A stretch of DNA of 64,000 nucleotides. Origin: Calliopsis andreniformis. Its lineage: Eukaryota > Arthropoda > Insecta > Hymenoptera > Andrenidae. The stretch is taken from the NCBI RefSeq assembly GCF_051401765.1, contig NC_135071.1, forward strand, positions 5,372,961 through 5,436,960. The letters run 5' to 3'. Position numbers and translations under genes: made by a program. Of the stretch, positions 54,725 through 64,000 are shown in pieces; within the stretch, counting starts at the first letter, position 1, and each line of letters opens with the position of its first letter. The notes beneath the pieces were generated by a model. That model was not told the origin of the DNA and did no database searches. It was given only the letters and a program-made list of their open reading frames with translations.

Positions 54725-55866
54725 TGTAATTTCCACAGGTACGGTACTATTCTAACTCAAGGAAAGAACGATAAAAAAAACATCTCGTAGAGAGAGAACA
54801 GATTTGAACAACAAGAATAACGTAATGACTATCTCAGAGGCAGCTGATACACTTGCAGTGGTTATTAGAGACTACTCCGCTCGTGACATGGTCTCGCTAT
54901 ACATAATGACTCAATGCCGAGAGTATTAAAGGTGCTTGATGCTCCTTTTGGGATTGATAGCGAGGGCGTACAAATAGATAAAAACTCGTAGTAATAAGCC
55001 CAACGAACACATTCTGCAATTGCGAGAAACCACAGACCGCTCCGTTCGAGACAAGGTCTCTGCGGCTATAGCGACTGGAGGCTCCAGCAAGTTAGAATAC
55101 GACTCGAAAATGCTTAACCAAGCATACATGTCATAACAAGCGCAGACAAGCAACTTGACGTTGGTGAGAGTGGCAGACCGCTCCGTTCGTGACAATGTCC
55201 CGACGGTTATAGCGACTGAACTCCATACAGACCAAAAGTGGCTTAGAAATGCTTAACGCATAAAGTCGATTATCTTTCTTATTCTGAAAGAATCAGAAGA
55301 CCGCTCTTGGGTTATTTTCATAACTGAGGCAGCGACTCAGAATTCGGCAGATCAAGATCGATGTTCGACATAATTTTTCCAAATCTCGCAACGCCTACAT
55401 TACCGGACTCGACAGAAAACGTCGCGCTAACCCCACTTTGTACATACTCGCGTATAGAATACAACCTGAAATAGTACCGAACAATCATTATTGTTAATTT
55501 ACAGCGTTAATTGATTATTCTTACATGTAAACCGTTAATTAACCATTCCGTAGTAAGAAACATCCCGCTAGCGTTTAAATTAAAAATCGATTACAAGTTA
55601 TATCGATACTCGATGTTCAAGTTCCGTCACGCAGTATCATGCTCAATTTAGTTAATAATTATAATCAACGATATCGTTTCCTTTTTTTTAATGTTCAATT
55701 ATTTAATTAATAAGTTTGAATAAATTATTAAAGTTAAACAGATCCAAATCGTAAACACTCTTTTGCCGCATGTCATACGAACTTCCACTATCCTAAATTC
55801 GTGATGAAGCTGCTCTCCTCTCGAAACCTGTTCCTTCCTTTTCACCTAGTGCATTGGAACGTTACA
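54725..55866 (-). repeat. diverged LTR of the TGTAAC family with internal repeats
   Basis: Bordered by TGTAAT (54,725) and CGTTACA (55,866). On the - strand it starts TGTAACGTTCC and has a TTTAATAATTTATTCAA block as in the 20.4-kb LTR. Three internal copies of a module AGACCGCTCCGTTCGNGACA...TATAGCGACTG occur near 54,880, 55,030 and 55,170. No target duplication was seen. Confidence 0.55.
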
Positions 55867-56240
55867 CAAGCATATACATGTATACGCGCTTGAATATCAA
55901 AACAAAGAAATGCACTAGCGTATCAGATTTGGGCCAGAGGAAGAAGACTGAACAAGGCAGCGTTACTTATGTTGGGCATATTTGCGAAGATAGACGTACA
56001 ATTTAAAGTACAGTGCAGTCGACCACCGTATAACACAATAGGCCCGTTTATACGTACGGTTTTTCTGACAGTTTTGTAATGTACACTCCAAACATGCAGG
56101 CTGAAACTGTCAGTGTAAATTCTCGGCCTGAAGACGCGCACGGAGCGCAGTTTTTACTCAAATGTTTGAATTACATGTTTTGGCACGTCAAAGCATTCAC
56201 ACAGCCAATCCAACGTCCCGACTTTAATACACACATAAAA

Positions 56241-57834
56241 ATGTCTTGGTCGCGGGAAAATTTATCGAAATTTATCGAAATTTATAGGACGTACCCGTAT
56301 TTATGGAAAATTAAGTCGGATGACTATAAAAATAGGAATCTAAAAAATCGGGCGTATGAGGAGCCCACGAAATTTTGCAAAACTTTTTGTCGAAACGCCA
56401 ATAAGGACTTTGTCCTTAAAAAAATTCAGGGTATCCGTGGATCATTCAGAAAAGAATTGAAAAAAATTAATGATAGTAAAAGAAGTGGTTCGAGCGAAGA
56501 TGATATACACAAACCAAATCTGTGGTATATTAATTTATTATTGTTTACAAAAGATCAAGAGGAATCCACAGAAAGTCTTCGTAACATGGACGAAACTGTT
56601 ACTGATATTACGGAGGTGTATATCAAGGAAGAAGAAGAGAAAGCAAGTATTTTTTGTTTGCTATCTTTATTTTGTTTTCTAAATCCTATAACACCTTTTT
56701 GTAACATAGCATCTTGCCATAGTACTTTACCATCACTATTAAAATATACCATGTAACTGTTGCGGTTTTGTACAGCTTCTGCATCTACATTTATTGGTCT
56801 TAATAGTTGCAAATCTTCTAAATTATTTACTTCTGTATGCCATTGGCCTTGTATTGTATTACTGTCACATGTTAGTGATGTCACATAAGACGAAGATCGT
56901 TTCAATAAATAGTTATGCAAAGCACATATTGTTAACAAAATATATCGAACCTTTTTAGGGGGCATATTGATGCACGTATTTAAAATTCTAAATCTACTAT
57001 TCAGTATCCCAAAGGCATTTTCAGAGACATTTCCTGCTCTAGACAATCTATAATTATAAATACGCTTTTCATAAGTTAGGTCTTTTTGAGGAAAAGGTTT
57101 TAAGAAGTTTTTGTTTAGACGAAAGACTTCATCCCCAAGAAAAACGTAGTTAAGATTATTTTTTGTTTCCGTTATTGTAGGTAGATTTAGGTGACCAGAT
57201 TTTAGTCTTTTAAAAAATTCAGTATATTCGATGACACCACCATCAGAATGTCTTCCATTTTTTCCAACATCAACAAATATGAATTTATAGTCTGCGTTAA
57301 CTAGGACCATCAATAGAATGCTATAGACATTTTTGTAATTGTAGTACTGTGCTCCACTGTTTGGTGGCTGAACTATGCGAATGTGTTTTCCATCGAGAGC
57401 ACCTCCACAGTTTATAATATTCCATTTGTTCTCGAAATGTTCGGTTATTTGTAACCATTCTTCTTTACTTTTAGGAAACTGAAAATGTAGAAAACTCCGC
57501 TCAAGCTACGACCAATAAAGAAGTGTTACTAAAAGGTACAATAAAAGGTACGAAGCGGAAACTACAAGCAAACGCTGATTTTATGAAAGCTTGTCAGCGT
57601 GCGTTAGAAAAGGATGTAAAAAGAAACTATCGAATTCGAAGCAGTCGGTATAAATGTAGCAAAAAAACTGGAGAAAATGGAAGTTACTCAGGCTATACAT
57701 GCTGAAAACTTGATTAATTGTATTATGAGAAAAGGCATATTGAATCAACTTACATCCAATACTATTATATGTAATAAACAAGAGTCTAGTAATAATTGTA
57801 ATGTTAACATAGAAAATTCACAAAATCAGTAAGA
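56241..57834 (+). pseudogene. Harbinger MADF/Myb-like accessory protein (spliced, one frameshift)
   Basis: This partner protein helps Harbinger nuclease bind the element ends. Exon 1 starts at ATG 56,241 (MSWSRENLSKFIEIYRTYPY) and continues through RNANKDFVLKKIQGIRGSF and KPNLWYINLLLFTKDQEEST. The W...L...Y..yP.LW / C...F / i.-nlR..f.re / WY...L layout is that of a MADF domain. A donor GCAA|GTATTT near 56,645 and an acceptor AATGTAG near 57,489 join in phase to KNSAQATTNKEVLLKGTIKG. A single-base frameshift near 57,615 then moves the sense to EFEAVGINVAKKLEKMEVTQ and a helical tail ending at about 57,834 (BESS-like tails are usual there). The intron holds the transposase exon of the other strand. 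Confidence 0.75.
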
Positions 57835-58311
57835 AAGCACGTTATATTTTAATATGTAACACTATTCATAAATAAAACGAATGTATTGTCTTTGTTATCA
57901 TCTACTATAAACGAATGTTATTATTTTTGTGTTGTTAACAACATTTACTTTGAGAAAATCTTTTCTTAATGCAGTATATATTGTTTCTGGACTAACGTCC
58001 AGAGTACACGTTTCTGGAATAATATAACATAATGCTGATGCAGAAATACATGTGGAAAACTAGAGATCTTGAAGGGATCGCCCAGTCCCCAAAGACCGTA
58101 TAGTAGCTGAGATACATTCTTCTGCGGTTATTGATTTTCTCATTACTGTATCTTTTTTTACTATGTATGAACTAACTACGTCAACAATATATTCAAATGT
58201 TCTTTTATCCATGCGTAAATAATTTTTGGAATCTTCTGGATCATTTTTCCTCAGTTCTCTCAACAACGGCATATGTCTGTACTGATCCCGATCTTCACGC
58301 CATCTTTTCAC
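56555..58311 (-). pseudogene. Harbinger (HARBI1-like) transposase, spliced, one nonsense codon
   Basis: The N-terminal exon (58,311 to about 57,958) reads MKRWREDRDQYRHMPLLREL, KNYLRMDKRTFEYIVDVV and SITAEECISATIRSLGTGRS, then a TAG (58,060-58,062) in place of an expected residue, then FSTCISASALCYIIPETCTL and TALRKDFLK before the donor AAA|GTAAATG. An acceptor ACATTTTCAG near 57,480 joins in phase to FPKSKEEWLQITEHFENKWN, as expected for the family. The catalytic DDE follows: GGALDGKHIRI (D), VGKNGRHSDGGV (D) and RAGNVSENAFGIL (E). The C-terminal part runs to 56,555 and overlaps the end of the MADF exon by about 90 bp. The only clear lesion is the TAG. Confidence 0.8.
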
Positions 58312-58713
58312 CTATATTCTTCTTTGGTTTTTTGTATTTGTATTAAAAAATACGTATAATGCAGCACACGCAATTGCACGAGTTCCTACTTGTCTTGAGG
58401 ACATGATGTATTGCTTTAACAAACTGACACATCTGAAGATGACATAAAAATGATCATGGCGACGACGCGTTAATAAAACTTTCCAACTCGGCGGAAATAC
58501 CACGCGCCGTTCCAAAACCTTTCAATTTTGCATTTACACAGACACATTTGGAGTGTACACTCCAGATTTGCAGTCTGGCATGCAGGTTTGGAGTGTTGTA
58601 TATTTTTGAATTTCGCGCTACGAGCGTACGCTCCATACTGACGCTTTAGCATGTCGCTTTGGAACGACATGCCAAAACCGACAGATTAGACTGTCCGTGT
58701 AAACGGGCCTAAT

Positions 58714-59366
58714 TTGTTACAACAAATCTAAAAATATAAATATAATAAATGCAATTGTAAAATTCAAGCCTCCATTCTTTAATTGTGTAGCCAGTTTTGC
58801 TGCAAGACGTGAGTATATAAACTTTTACTTTTAATTAAATACAAAAACAAAAGTGGTGATTAATTATCCTCATCGCATACTATAAATAGATCCAGTTAAT
58901 AGATATCTTCGCGTTAACTATTTCTCATTTACCAAAACATTTTTACACTTTTAAAATAAGTCAAAAATAAGATTAGAGCATATAAATATAAATATCGTTG
59001 AATAATTTATTGGAGCATACGTGTTTCGCGACAAAATTTTCTTGACAAGTAGTTAAATATCACGGAAGACGGAATTACTAAGCGGTCATCGGACTTTTTC
59101 AATCAGTTATTAAAAAAAGCATGGTATACAGTTTTACCCGATTATACAGTTTTCACCAGCTTTTCCCTAAGTGCGAAATATTCACATACACAAATAAGCG
59201 GCATGGTAGTGCTGCGACGCCAAGTATATGTGGGGCGTAGACAGCACTGCCGTGCACATTGTTTGGAGTTTTGCGCATAAAAACTTTAATCGTATATATC
59301 ATTGGTACCGTAACTCAAATTTAAAATTCAATGGTATTAATTATTAATGTGTGAAATATCACCGTC
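58714..59366. other. AT-rich spacer, no gene seen
   Basis: No coding or repeat feature was recognised. Confidence 0.5.
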
Positions 59367-60060
59367 TTAAGTATGTAAATGTAATCCCATTTGTGTTTTT
59401 GTAGTAGGTACTGCTTTGATATTGAAATTTTCCAGCTTCGTAGAATCACTATCATCGAGATTGAGCAGACGTAATTTTGCAATAAGAATGTGCTCGAATG
59501 CAGTTATATTAGTTTTCTTTATTATATTTAGACTACCATAATTATTGCAAGGATCTTTCAGATTGTTATATTTTGGGAAATTGCGTTTTATTATATCTTG
59601 AAATTCAAATGACTTTTTGGATATCGTAGGTAATGCAAGATGTACCATACAATTTGTACTCATAGTAGTATTTGTATAGTTACACGTTCTGCATATTAAT
59701 ACCATTGTTTTTTGATGTTGTATTGTATTTTTAATACCAATTTCACGATCACAAAGAGAGTTAATAGACTCAGCTGCATCACGTAGCTGATTATAGGCAT
59801 ATTTTTCTCCAGTAAATCGTCGTAATGATATTCATGCCGTCGCAAATATTTATTGTTAATTCGCTAGCTAAACAAAACAGACCATAAATTATAAGAATCT
59901 AATCCTTCAATATTTCTTTCGATAATCTTATTTGATAATTGTACAAAAGCAGGTTGTTCTTGCACAGAAGGAAGTTGTAATAAGTCACCAACAGTAGTAC
60001 AAGTTTTTTTCTGAATCAACTATCATTGGAATCTACAATATCAAATATTTTTATAAGTCG
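59367..60060 (-). pseudogene. possible USP-type cysteine protease fragment
   Basis: On the - strand a broken frame reads QLRDAAESINSLCDREIGI, then MVLICRTCNYTNTTMSTNCM, ALPTISKKSFEFQDIIKRNF and ITAFEHILIAKLRLLNLDD. In ubiquitin-specific proteases a Q-x-D-A-x-E-(F/S)-(L/I) motif is followed by C-x-x-C...S-T/S-...-L.L.I......LE..I...F and later by H/P-x-x-L-I-(I/V)-x-L-x-R-F. The order and spacing here are similar, but the second zinc pair and the catalytic His are not evident. Frame changes occur near 59,700 and 59,850. It lies downstream of the Helitron-like helicase fragment on the same strand and may belong to that element. Tentative. Confidence 0.35.
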
Positions 60061-60597
60061 TAGATGTATATACAGAAAACCATCCGTCAGAAACCATCGA
60101 AACTTTATCGATGATAACTAAAGAAATATTTTTGAGTTAATCTCGTACTATTTTAAGAGTTTCATTGCTAAGTTGTTTATAGTGAGTTGTATGTGTATGT
60201 GTTAAGAGTTAATTATTCTTAAGTTAAGTCCACGTTAAGAGTTAATCTTCATATATAAAGTTTAAATTACGCGCCGGAAGTTCGGCCGAAATCGGACGAA
60301 ACCAAAAACCTGACTTCCGTCCCGTTTTATGCCGTTCGCACAATGTAAGCCGCATGTACGCGGGAACGTGTCGATAGTAAGAGTAATGTATAAAGTGTGT
60401 AGAATCAGATATTGTTTCCTTGCTGTGTTATTTGAAAGCAAAAAATATTACTGTATGTTCACAAGATTAATGTGCAAGCAAGAAAAAGGTATGTTTAATT
60501 TTTTCTTTCTTCCTCGCGTTTCGTACAGGTTAAAAGTTAGGTTAAGTTGTTGTTACTTCGTCATAAGTGATTTAAATATTACTGTACTGTGCAGGCG

Positions 60598-60598
<1 letters not shown>
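60061..60598. other. spacer, no gene recognised
   Basis: A + strand frame reaching the poly-T run at 60,599 ends in an artefactual phenylalanine stretch. Nothing else was seen. Confidence 0.4.

Positions 60599-60661
<63 letters not shown>
60599..60661. repeat. uninterrupted 63-base poly-T run
   Basis: 63 consecutive T residues on the + strand. It may mark the A-tail of a - strand retrocopy, a slippage-expanded tract, or an assembly artefact. It lies just beyond the last readable Helitron helicase codons on the - strand. Confidence 0.95.
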
Positions 60662-60664
<3 letters not shown>

Positions 60665-60689
60665 GGCAATGAATAAAACCTTATACACG

Positions 60690-61404
60690 AAAGTTATCAG
60701 CTGTGTTCGTTGTCCTCGATATCCTAATCTACGTCGCATCAGTATGGTAAGACCTTCAATATTAAAAGCTGTCATTCCAGTAGGAGCAGTTATTACTGTA
60801 TCTTTTCGAAATTATTTGTGCAAGGCCATCACTTTCGAAGTTGTTTCCTGCGTTTCTAAAATCTGTCATGGCACCAACAGTTTCAATAGGGACATACTAA
60901 CAGATAACCATCTTGATTATATTTTTCTTGCTGTACATTCTTCAACGAGTTTTTCGTAATTTGTTTTTTCACATGATCACACGCCTGTTGAATATCCATT
61001 ACTCGTTCGTTATATTGAAGTGATTCTGTCAATTGCAACTGAAGCGACAGAAAGGCTTCTGTTTAGGTATTAAATTCATTTTTTAATTCATCGGTATGTC
61101 TCCAAGGTTTGAATACTAATAGAAATAAGAAATAATAATTCTCAGGTTGGGTCTGAACATTGTATTTATAATAATTAATAAGATGCCCCTGTGTACGTTT
61201 TCTCAGAAACAGAGATGTGTGGATTTCATAATATTCAATTTTTTCAGATTGTTTATTCTTAATAATGTAATACCACTTAACAAAATCATACAAATATATA
61301 GATTCTAATTCCTTAGGTCTGTTCGCATAAAAATAAAAAAATATAATAAAAAAACATCCCGAAAAGTCAGAGATTTGAAACTTTGATGGCCCGGCATCAC
61401 ACAC
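60690..61404 (-). pseudogene. Helitron (Rep-Pif1-type) helicase fragment
   Basis: The - strand reads RPKELESIYLYDFVKWYYII, ENYYFLFLLVFKPWRHTDEL and YTEAFLSLQLQLTESLQYNE (61,370-61,010). After two frame changes it reads DTVITAPTGMTAFNIEGLTI (about 60,810-60,740). The L-x-D-(F/Y)-x-x-x-Y, Y...L.LF.PWR...-L and Y..AF.......Y blocks precede the helicase in animal Helitrons, and A-P-T-G-x-x-A-F-N-I-x-G-x-T-I is Pif1 helicase motif Ia. The Rep nuclease and later helicase motifs are missing. A dead internal fragment truncated at the poly-T run. Confidence 0.65.
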
Positions 61405-61691
61405 TGAAACTGAATTTCTGAGTGTCTTTCGACTCTCTGAAGAAGTGCAATGCTAGCGAAACGTCGGGAAATCTCTTTCTACAGGACACGGCTTACACCC
61501 GAAAGCTTCAACAATGAGAATTATATTCCAAAAAATGTTTCTTATTATTTGATTCGGAAAAAGTACTGAAATCGAAAGTAGTTGTCCAATTTATAAGGGT
61601 GCTTTAAATCTCGATAATTACGAAACCGTTAGAAAACATTAATCTATTTGACTTAAAGAAGGTATTTAAATAAAAAATTGTTGCCCAGTTT
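61405..61691. other. spacer, no gene seen
   Basis: No recognised feature. A GCTAGCGAAACGTCGGGAAA motif near 61,452 resembles sequence found in insect repeats, but it was not followed up. Confidence 0.35.
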
Positions 61692-61880
61692 GTACAGGGT
61701 GTAAAAAAGTAATGGTCACGGCTTCTTGGGATGAAAGTAGATCTCTGGATCGAAGGACATTTGAAAAAAGCAGTCATTATTATAATTTCGCACTGTCAAT
61801 TAATTATTCTTACGTATTATGCATTTATTTAACCATTTTGTAGCACGAACCGTTCGACAAGTCTTTAGGTTAAGAATCAA
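61692..61880 (+). repeat. single end of a CAGGGTGTAAAAAAG repeat
   Basis: TACAGGGTGTAAAAAAGTAA at about 61,693 looks like the TA-flanked end of the MITEs in this window, but no inverse end follows. Likely truncated by the Harbinger fragment next to it. Confidence 0.4.
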
Positions 61881-62760
61881 TTATAAAGCTACGTGTACAC
61901 ACGTGAGAGACAAAAATAGTAGATTTCTACAGGAGAAAGAGATTTCCTCTACCATACGCGTTTACACGAGACTGTATCTCTACCATAAAATCGCTCTACG
62001 TGAGAGTCTGTAGAGAATTTTTTGGTAGAGCTCTACATTAGCACTCTACCAGTTGGTTACACAGCCTACTCTATTTTCCTGTCTAGTAGATACATGGTAG
62101 CACGTTAAACGGCATTCATTTATTGTTTTATATAATAAATCGGTTTGATGTCAGGTTTTCTTGAGTAAACAGCTTTTTAAAATGAGTTCCCAACAAATGG
62201 AAATTGCAGTTGCTACTATTGTGTATTTGTCGAGTGTAGAGGAGGAAAAGCGAAATCGAAAGTGTTAGGTTCGCGAATGGATTCAGAGACGAGAACATTG
62301 TAGGTTTTATAAACAATTATTGAACGAATGGGAGGCTAAGGATTTAAAGACTTATAAAAACTTTTTGTGTATATTGCATTTGGATTTCAATTTGTTGCTG
62401 GAAAAAGTAACTCCATTAATTCAAAAGCGAGATATAAATATGTGCAAATTTATTTCTGCTAGTGAAAGATTGACGGTAACTTTGAGATTTGTGGCTACAG
62501 GTAAATGTATTTTCCATCACACTTTCACATGAAATTTTTATCTTTTATCTACTATCTAAGTATATTCCAGGCGACAGCTATCATTCATTGATATTTGCAT
62601 TCCGTATACTAGTAACTATAATATCAAAAATAATACCTGAAGTATCTGAAGCCATTTACACAGCTTTAAAAGATGAATATTTAAAAGTAAAGGAAACATT
62701 ATTTATGTATATTTCATTTTGATACATTACTGTCCGGAGACATAAAAAGAGGGTCGTACA
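61880..62760 (+). mobile_element. second PIF/Harbinger element, 3'-truncated
   Basis: A Harbinger-type transposase N-terminal gene part is preceded by about 300 bp with repeated CTCTACC / GTAGAG motifs (61,920-62,060) and a GTGTACACACGTGAG block that may be its subterminal end. The catalytic domain and right TIR are absent; a MITE fragment begins at 62,810. The exact ends are not known. Confidence 0.55.
62182..62686 (+). pseudogene. Harbinger transposase N-terminal exons
   Basis: Exon 1 (62,182-62,500) starts MSSQQMEIAVATIVYLSSVE and, after a TAG at 62,266-62,268, reads REWIQRREHCRFYKQLLNEW and FISASERLTVTLRFVATG. Donor CAG|GTAAATG and acceptor TATATTCCAG (62,570) join in phase to exon 2 (62,571-62,686), GDSYHSLIFAFRILVTIISK ... 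IPEVSEAIYTALKDEYLK, ending at the donor AAA|GTAAAG. This last donor lies at the same codon position (after F/YLK) as in the 56-58.7 kb Harbinger gene. The DDE core exon is missing. Confidence 0.75.
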
Positions 62761-62809
62761 CATTGTGCCTTAAATGCCGGCGATCTATAAATATGCGTTA
62801 CAACATATA

Positions 62810-62884
62810 CAGGGTGTAACAAAAATGTTGCAGTTCCTTGAAAGGGGTGATTCAGGGGGTGATTTGAAACAACTTTTTCCTTAG
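62810..62884 (+). repeat. left end of the 24.6-kb MITE family, cut by an LTR
   Basis: TACAGGGTGTAACAAAAATG through CAACTTTTTCCTTAG matches the left arm at 24,577-24,650 almost base for base. It stops exactly where the LTR begins (62,885). Confidence 0.85.
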
Positions 62885-64000
62885 TGTAACGTCCCTAAAA
62901 CGCTGCTACGTTGTCCATCGAAGAGCAGCTCTCCAATGGACGAAAAGGTGGGGGTTCGTGTGGCGTGCGGTTAAGGAGTTAAAATCCAAGGCTTATATCT
63001 CTCTTAACAATAATTTATTCAATAATACTTATTCTAATCCTAACGTTAATACAACATTGATAACTATTCTAATCTGGTAAAATAAAATCATAAGATGATA
63101 TGAGGTTATATTATGTGTGATTATCTATATGTGAGGTTATATTGAACGTGATTACAATTATCTATCAATTAGCTCGATAACGCAAGAGTTATGCAAATAC
63201 GATATATATGTCGTTGAACGAGAGTTAGGTTATGTGATTATTTATATTATTCGCGGTAGAGGATCCTCTATACAAGGTGAAGTGCATCGTGTGTGTGTGT
63301 CTGCAATAGATCTTGTCTCGTATGCCCTGGTCGCTGATAAAATTATAGGTGGCTATAACCTCAGAGCGGTCTCAAGGTTCCATGAAACATATCTTTGCCT
63401 TAATTGCCTAAGCATCTGTAAGCCCTTCGTTGTCTTTTCTATGTCAGTCGCTATCCTGGAGAAAAGACTCTTTAGGAGCGGTCTTAGAAATGTGTCCGAC
63501 TAGGAATGGCTTCTAGCGCTTGTTGGCAGCTGATTCGTTTGCTTTTGGCGAGCACGAACTCTATATTAAAGGAGCATCAACTACTATTTGCTAAAACGGT
63601 CGCTACCTCTAAAGGAGCGGTCTCGATCTATTAGTATATCAGCTTCTTCCGAGATATCGCCAGTATTGCACTTCACAGGAATCGTCGTAGTGCACCTGTC
63701 ATAAGGTTACTCCAGACTGAGCCTGTAAAGAAGCATCAAATACCCTTGATCTCTGGAAAACGGTCCCTACCTCTAGAGGAGCGGTCTCGATCTCACTGGA
63801 CGAGTATATCAACTGCCTTCAAGATCTTCGTCTGTTCGGAACCTGATGCCAGGAGGAAATGTGTCTCTTGCTGCTTTCGCAGCCCCTTATATACCCGCTA
63901 ATCGGAGTTCGCGCATGCGTAATGTCTTACTTTCTAATGGCGGTCTTATTCTAATCGTAAATGAAATCGGACGATATACGTTGTGTTTATGTTAAAATAT
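62885..64000 (+). mobile_element. LTR of the 20.4-kb family, cut by the window end
   Basis: Begins TGTAACGTCCCTAAAACGCT and follows the solo LTR at 20,391-21,543 to the window end, where GTTGTGTTTATGTTAAAATAT corresponds to about 21,300-21,320. It is about 190 bp longer over the same interval because a segment with GAGCGGTCTCGATC and TACCTCTA.AGGAGCGGTC is duplicated (about 63,590-63,790). A full element or a solo LTR could follow outside the window. It lies inside a MITE copy. Confidence 0.85.

Larger units (their letters stand above)
56040..58710. mobile_element. PIF/Harbinger transposon with two genes
   Basis: AGGCCCGTTTATACG at 56,040 and the inverse of AGGCCCGTTTACACGG ending at 58,710 are flanked by AAT on both sides (56,037-56,039; 58,711-58,713), a 3-bp duplication as in Harbinger. 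Both subterminal regions carry repeated CACTCCAAA motifs. Inside are a + strand MADF/Myb-like gene and a - strand Harbinger nuclease gene whose exons interleave. This two-gene composition is the standard autonomous Harbinger arrangement. Both genes have small breaks, so the copy is probably inactive. Confidence 0.85.

Noticed and set aside
60329..60775. Proteins ending in long Phe or Lys runs
   Set aside because: Artefacts of the poly-T run.
1..64000. CRISPR arrays, bacterial operons, phage or plasmid features
   Set aside because: No regular repeat-spacer array or operon-like gene packing is present; introns and eukaryotic transposons show animal nuclear DNA.

Overview
This is a stretch of animal nuclear DNA, most probably from an insect. 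It is AT-rich, has GT-AG introns, carries no bacterial operons, and is packed with insect-type transposons: Merlin, PIF/Harbinger, hAT, pogo/Tigger, a Mutator-like element, Helitron, R1 and Jockey-like LINEs, Ty3/Gypsy including an env-bearing errantivirus-like copy, BEL/Pao traces, and many TA-flanked foldback MITEs. A three-copy array of an 11-bp motif resembling variant hymenopteran telomere repeats hints at Hymenoptera. That is inference; no species can be named from this sequence.

Only two clear host-gene fragments were found. One is the last two exons of a + strand gene (14,605-14,845 and 15,338-15,458) with a SAXO-like LSYQP repeat style and a cysteine-rich tail. The other is the last two exons of a - strand gene (31,222-30,836) encoding the end of a bMERB-type (MICAL/MICAL-like) domain and a lysine-rich tail. 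Their upstream exons were not recognised here.

Layout. 0.3-2.7 kb: Merlin element with nested palindromes. 3.0-3.9 kb: GC-rich block. 3.9-5.1 kb: Harbinger-type MITE. 5.7-8.6 kb: R1-clade LINE sitting inside a Gypsy integrase. 8.9-9.25 kb: hAT palindromic MITE. 10-14 kb: LTR-like repeat plus a deleted Gypsy element (-). 14.6-15.5 kb: host exons. 15.6-19.6 kb: three TA-flanked foldback MITEs. 20.4-21.5 kb: solo LTR. 22-25.7 kb: MITEs and an LTR remnant. 27.6-28.4 kb: LINE (-). 30.8-31.2 kb: host exons. 31.4-34.4 kb: foldback element, LTR-like repeat and LINE 3' end. 36.1-38.8 kb: Mutator-like transposase joined to a YqaJ-type nuclease. 41.5-44.1 kb: pogo-like element. 44.4-49.4 kb: internally deleted errantivirus-like element with integrase and env. 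50.1-52.5 kb: nearly intact Tigger. 53-55.9 kb: LTRs and a Jockey-like fragment. 56.0-58.7 kb: Harbinger element with two genes on opposite strands whose exons interleave. 59.4-61.4 kb: possible ubiquitin-protease-like piece and a Helitron helicase fragment. 61.9-62.8 kb: second Harbinger fragment. 62.9-64.0 kb: another LTR of the 20.4-kb family.

Almost every transposon gene is broken. The Tigger transposase needs the fewest changes to explain, with one in-frame stop. Most boundaries of diverged repeats were read by eye and are approximate.
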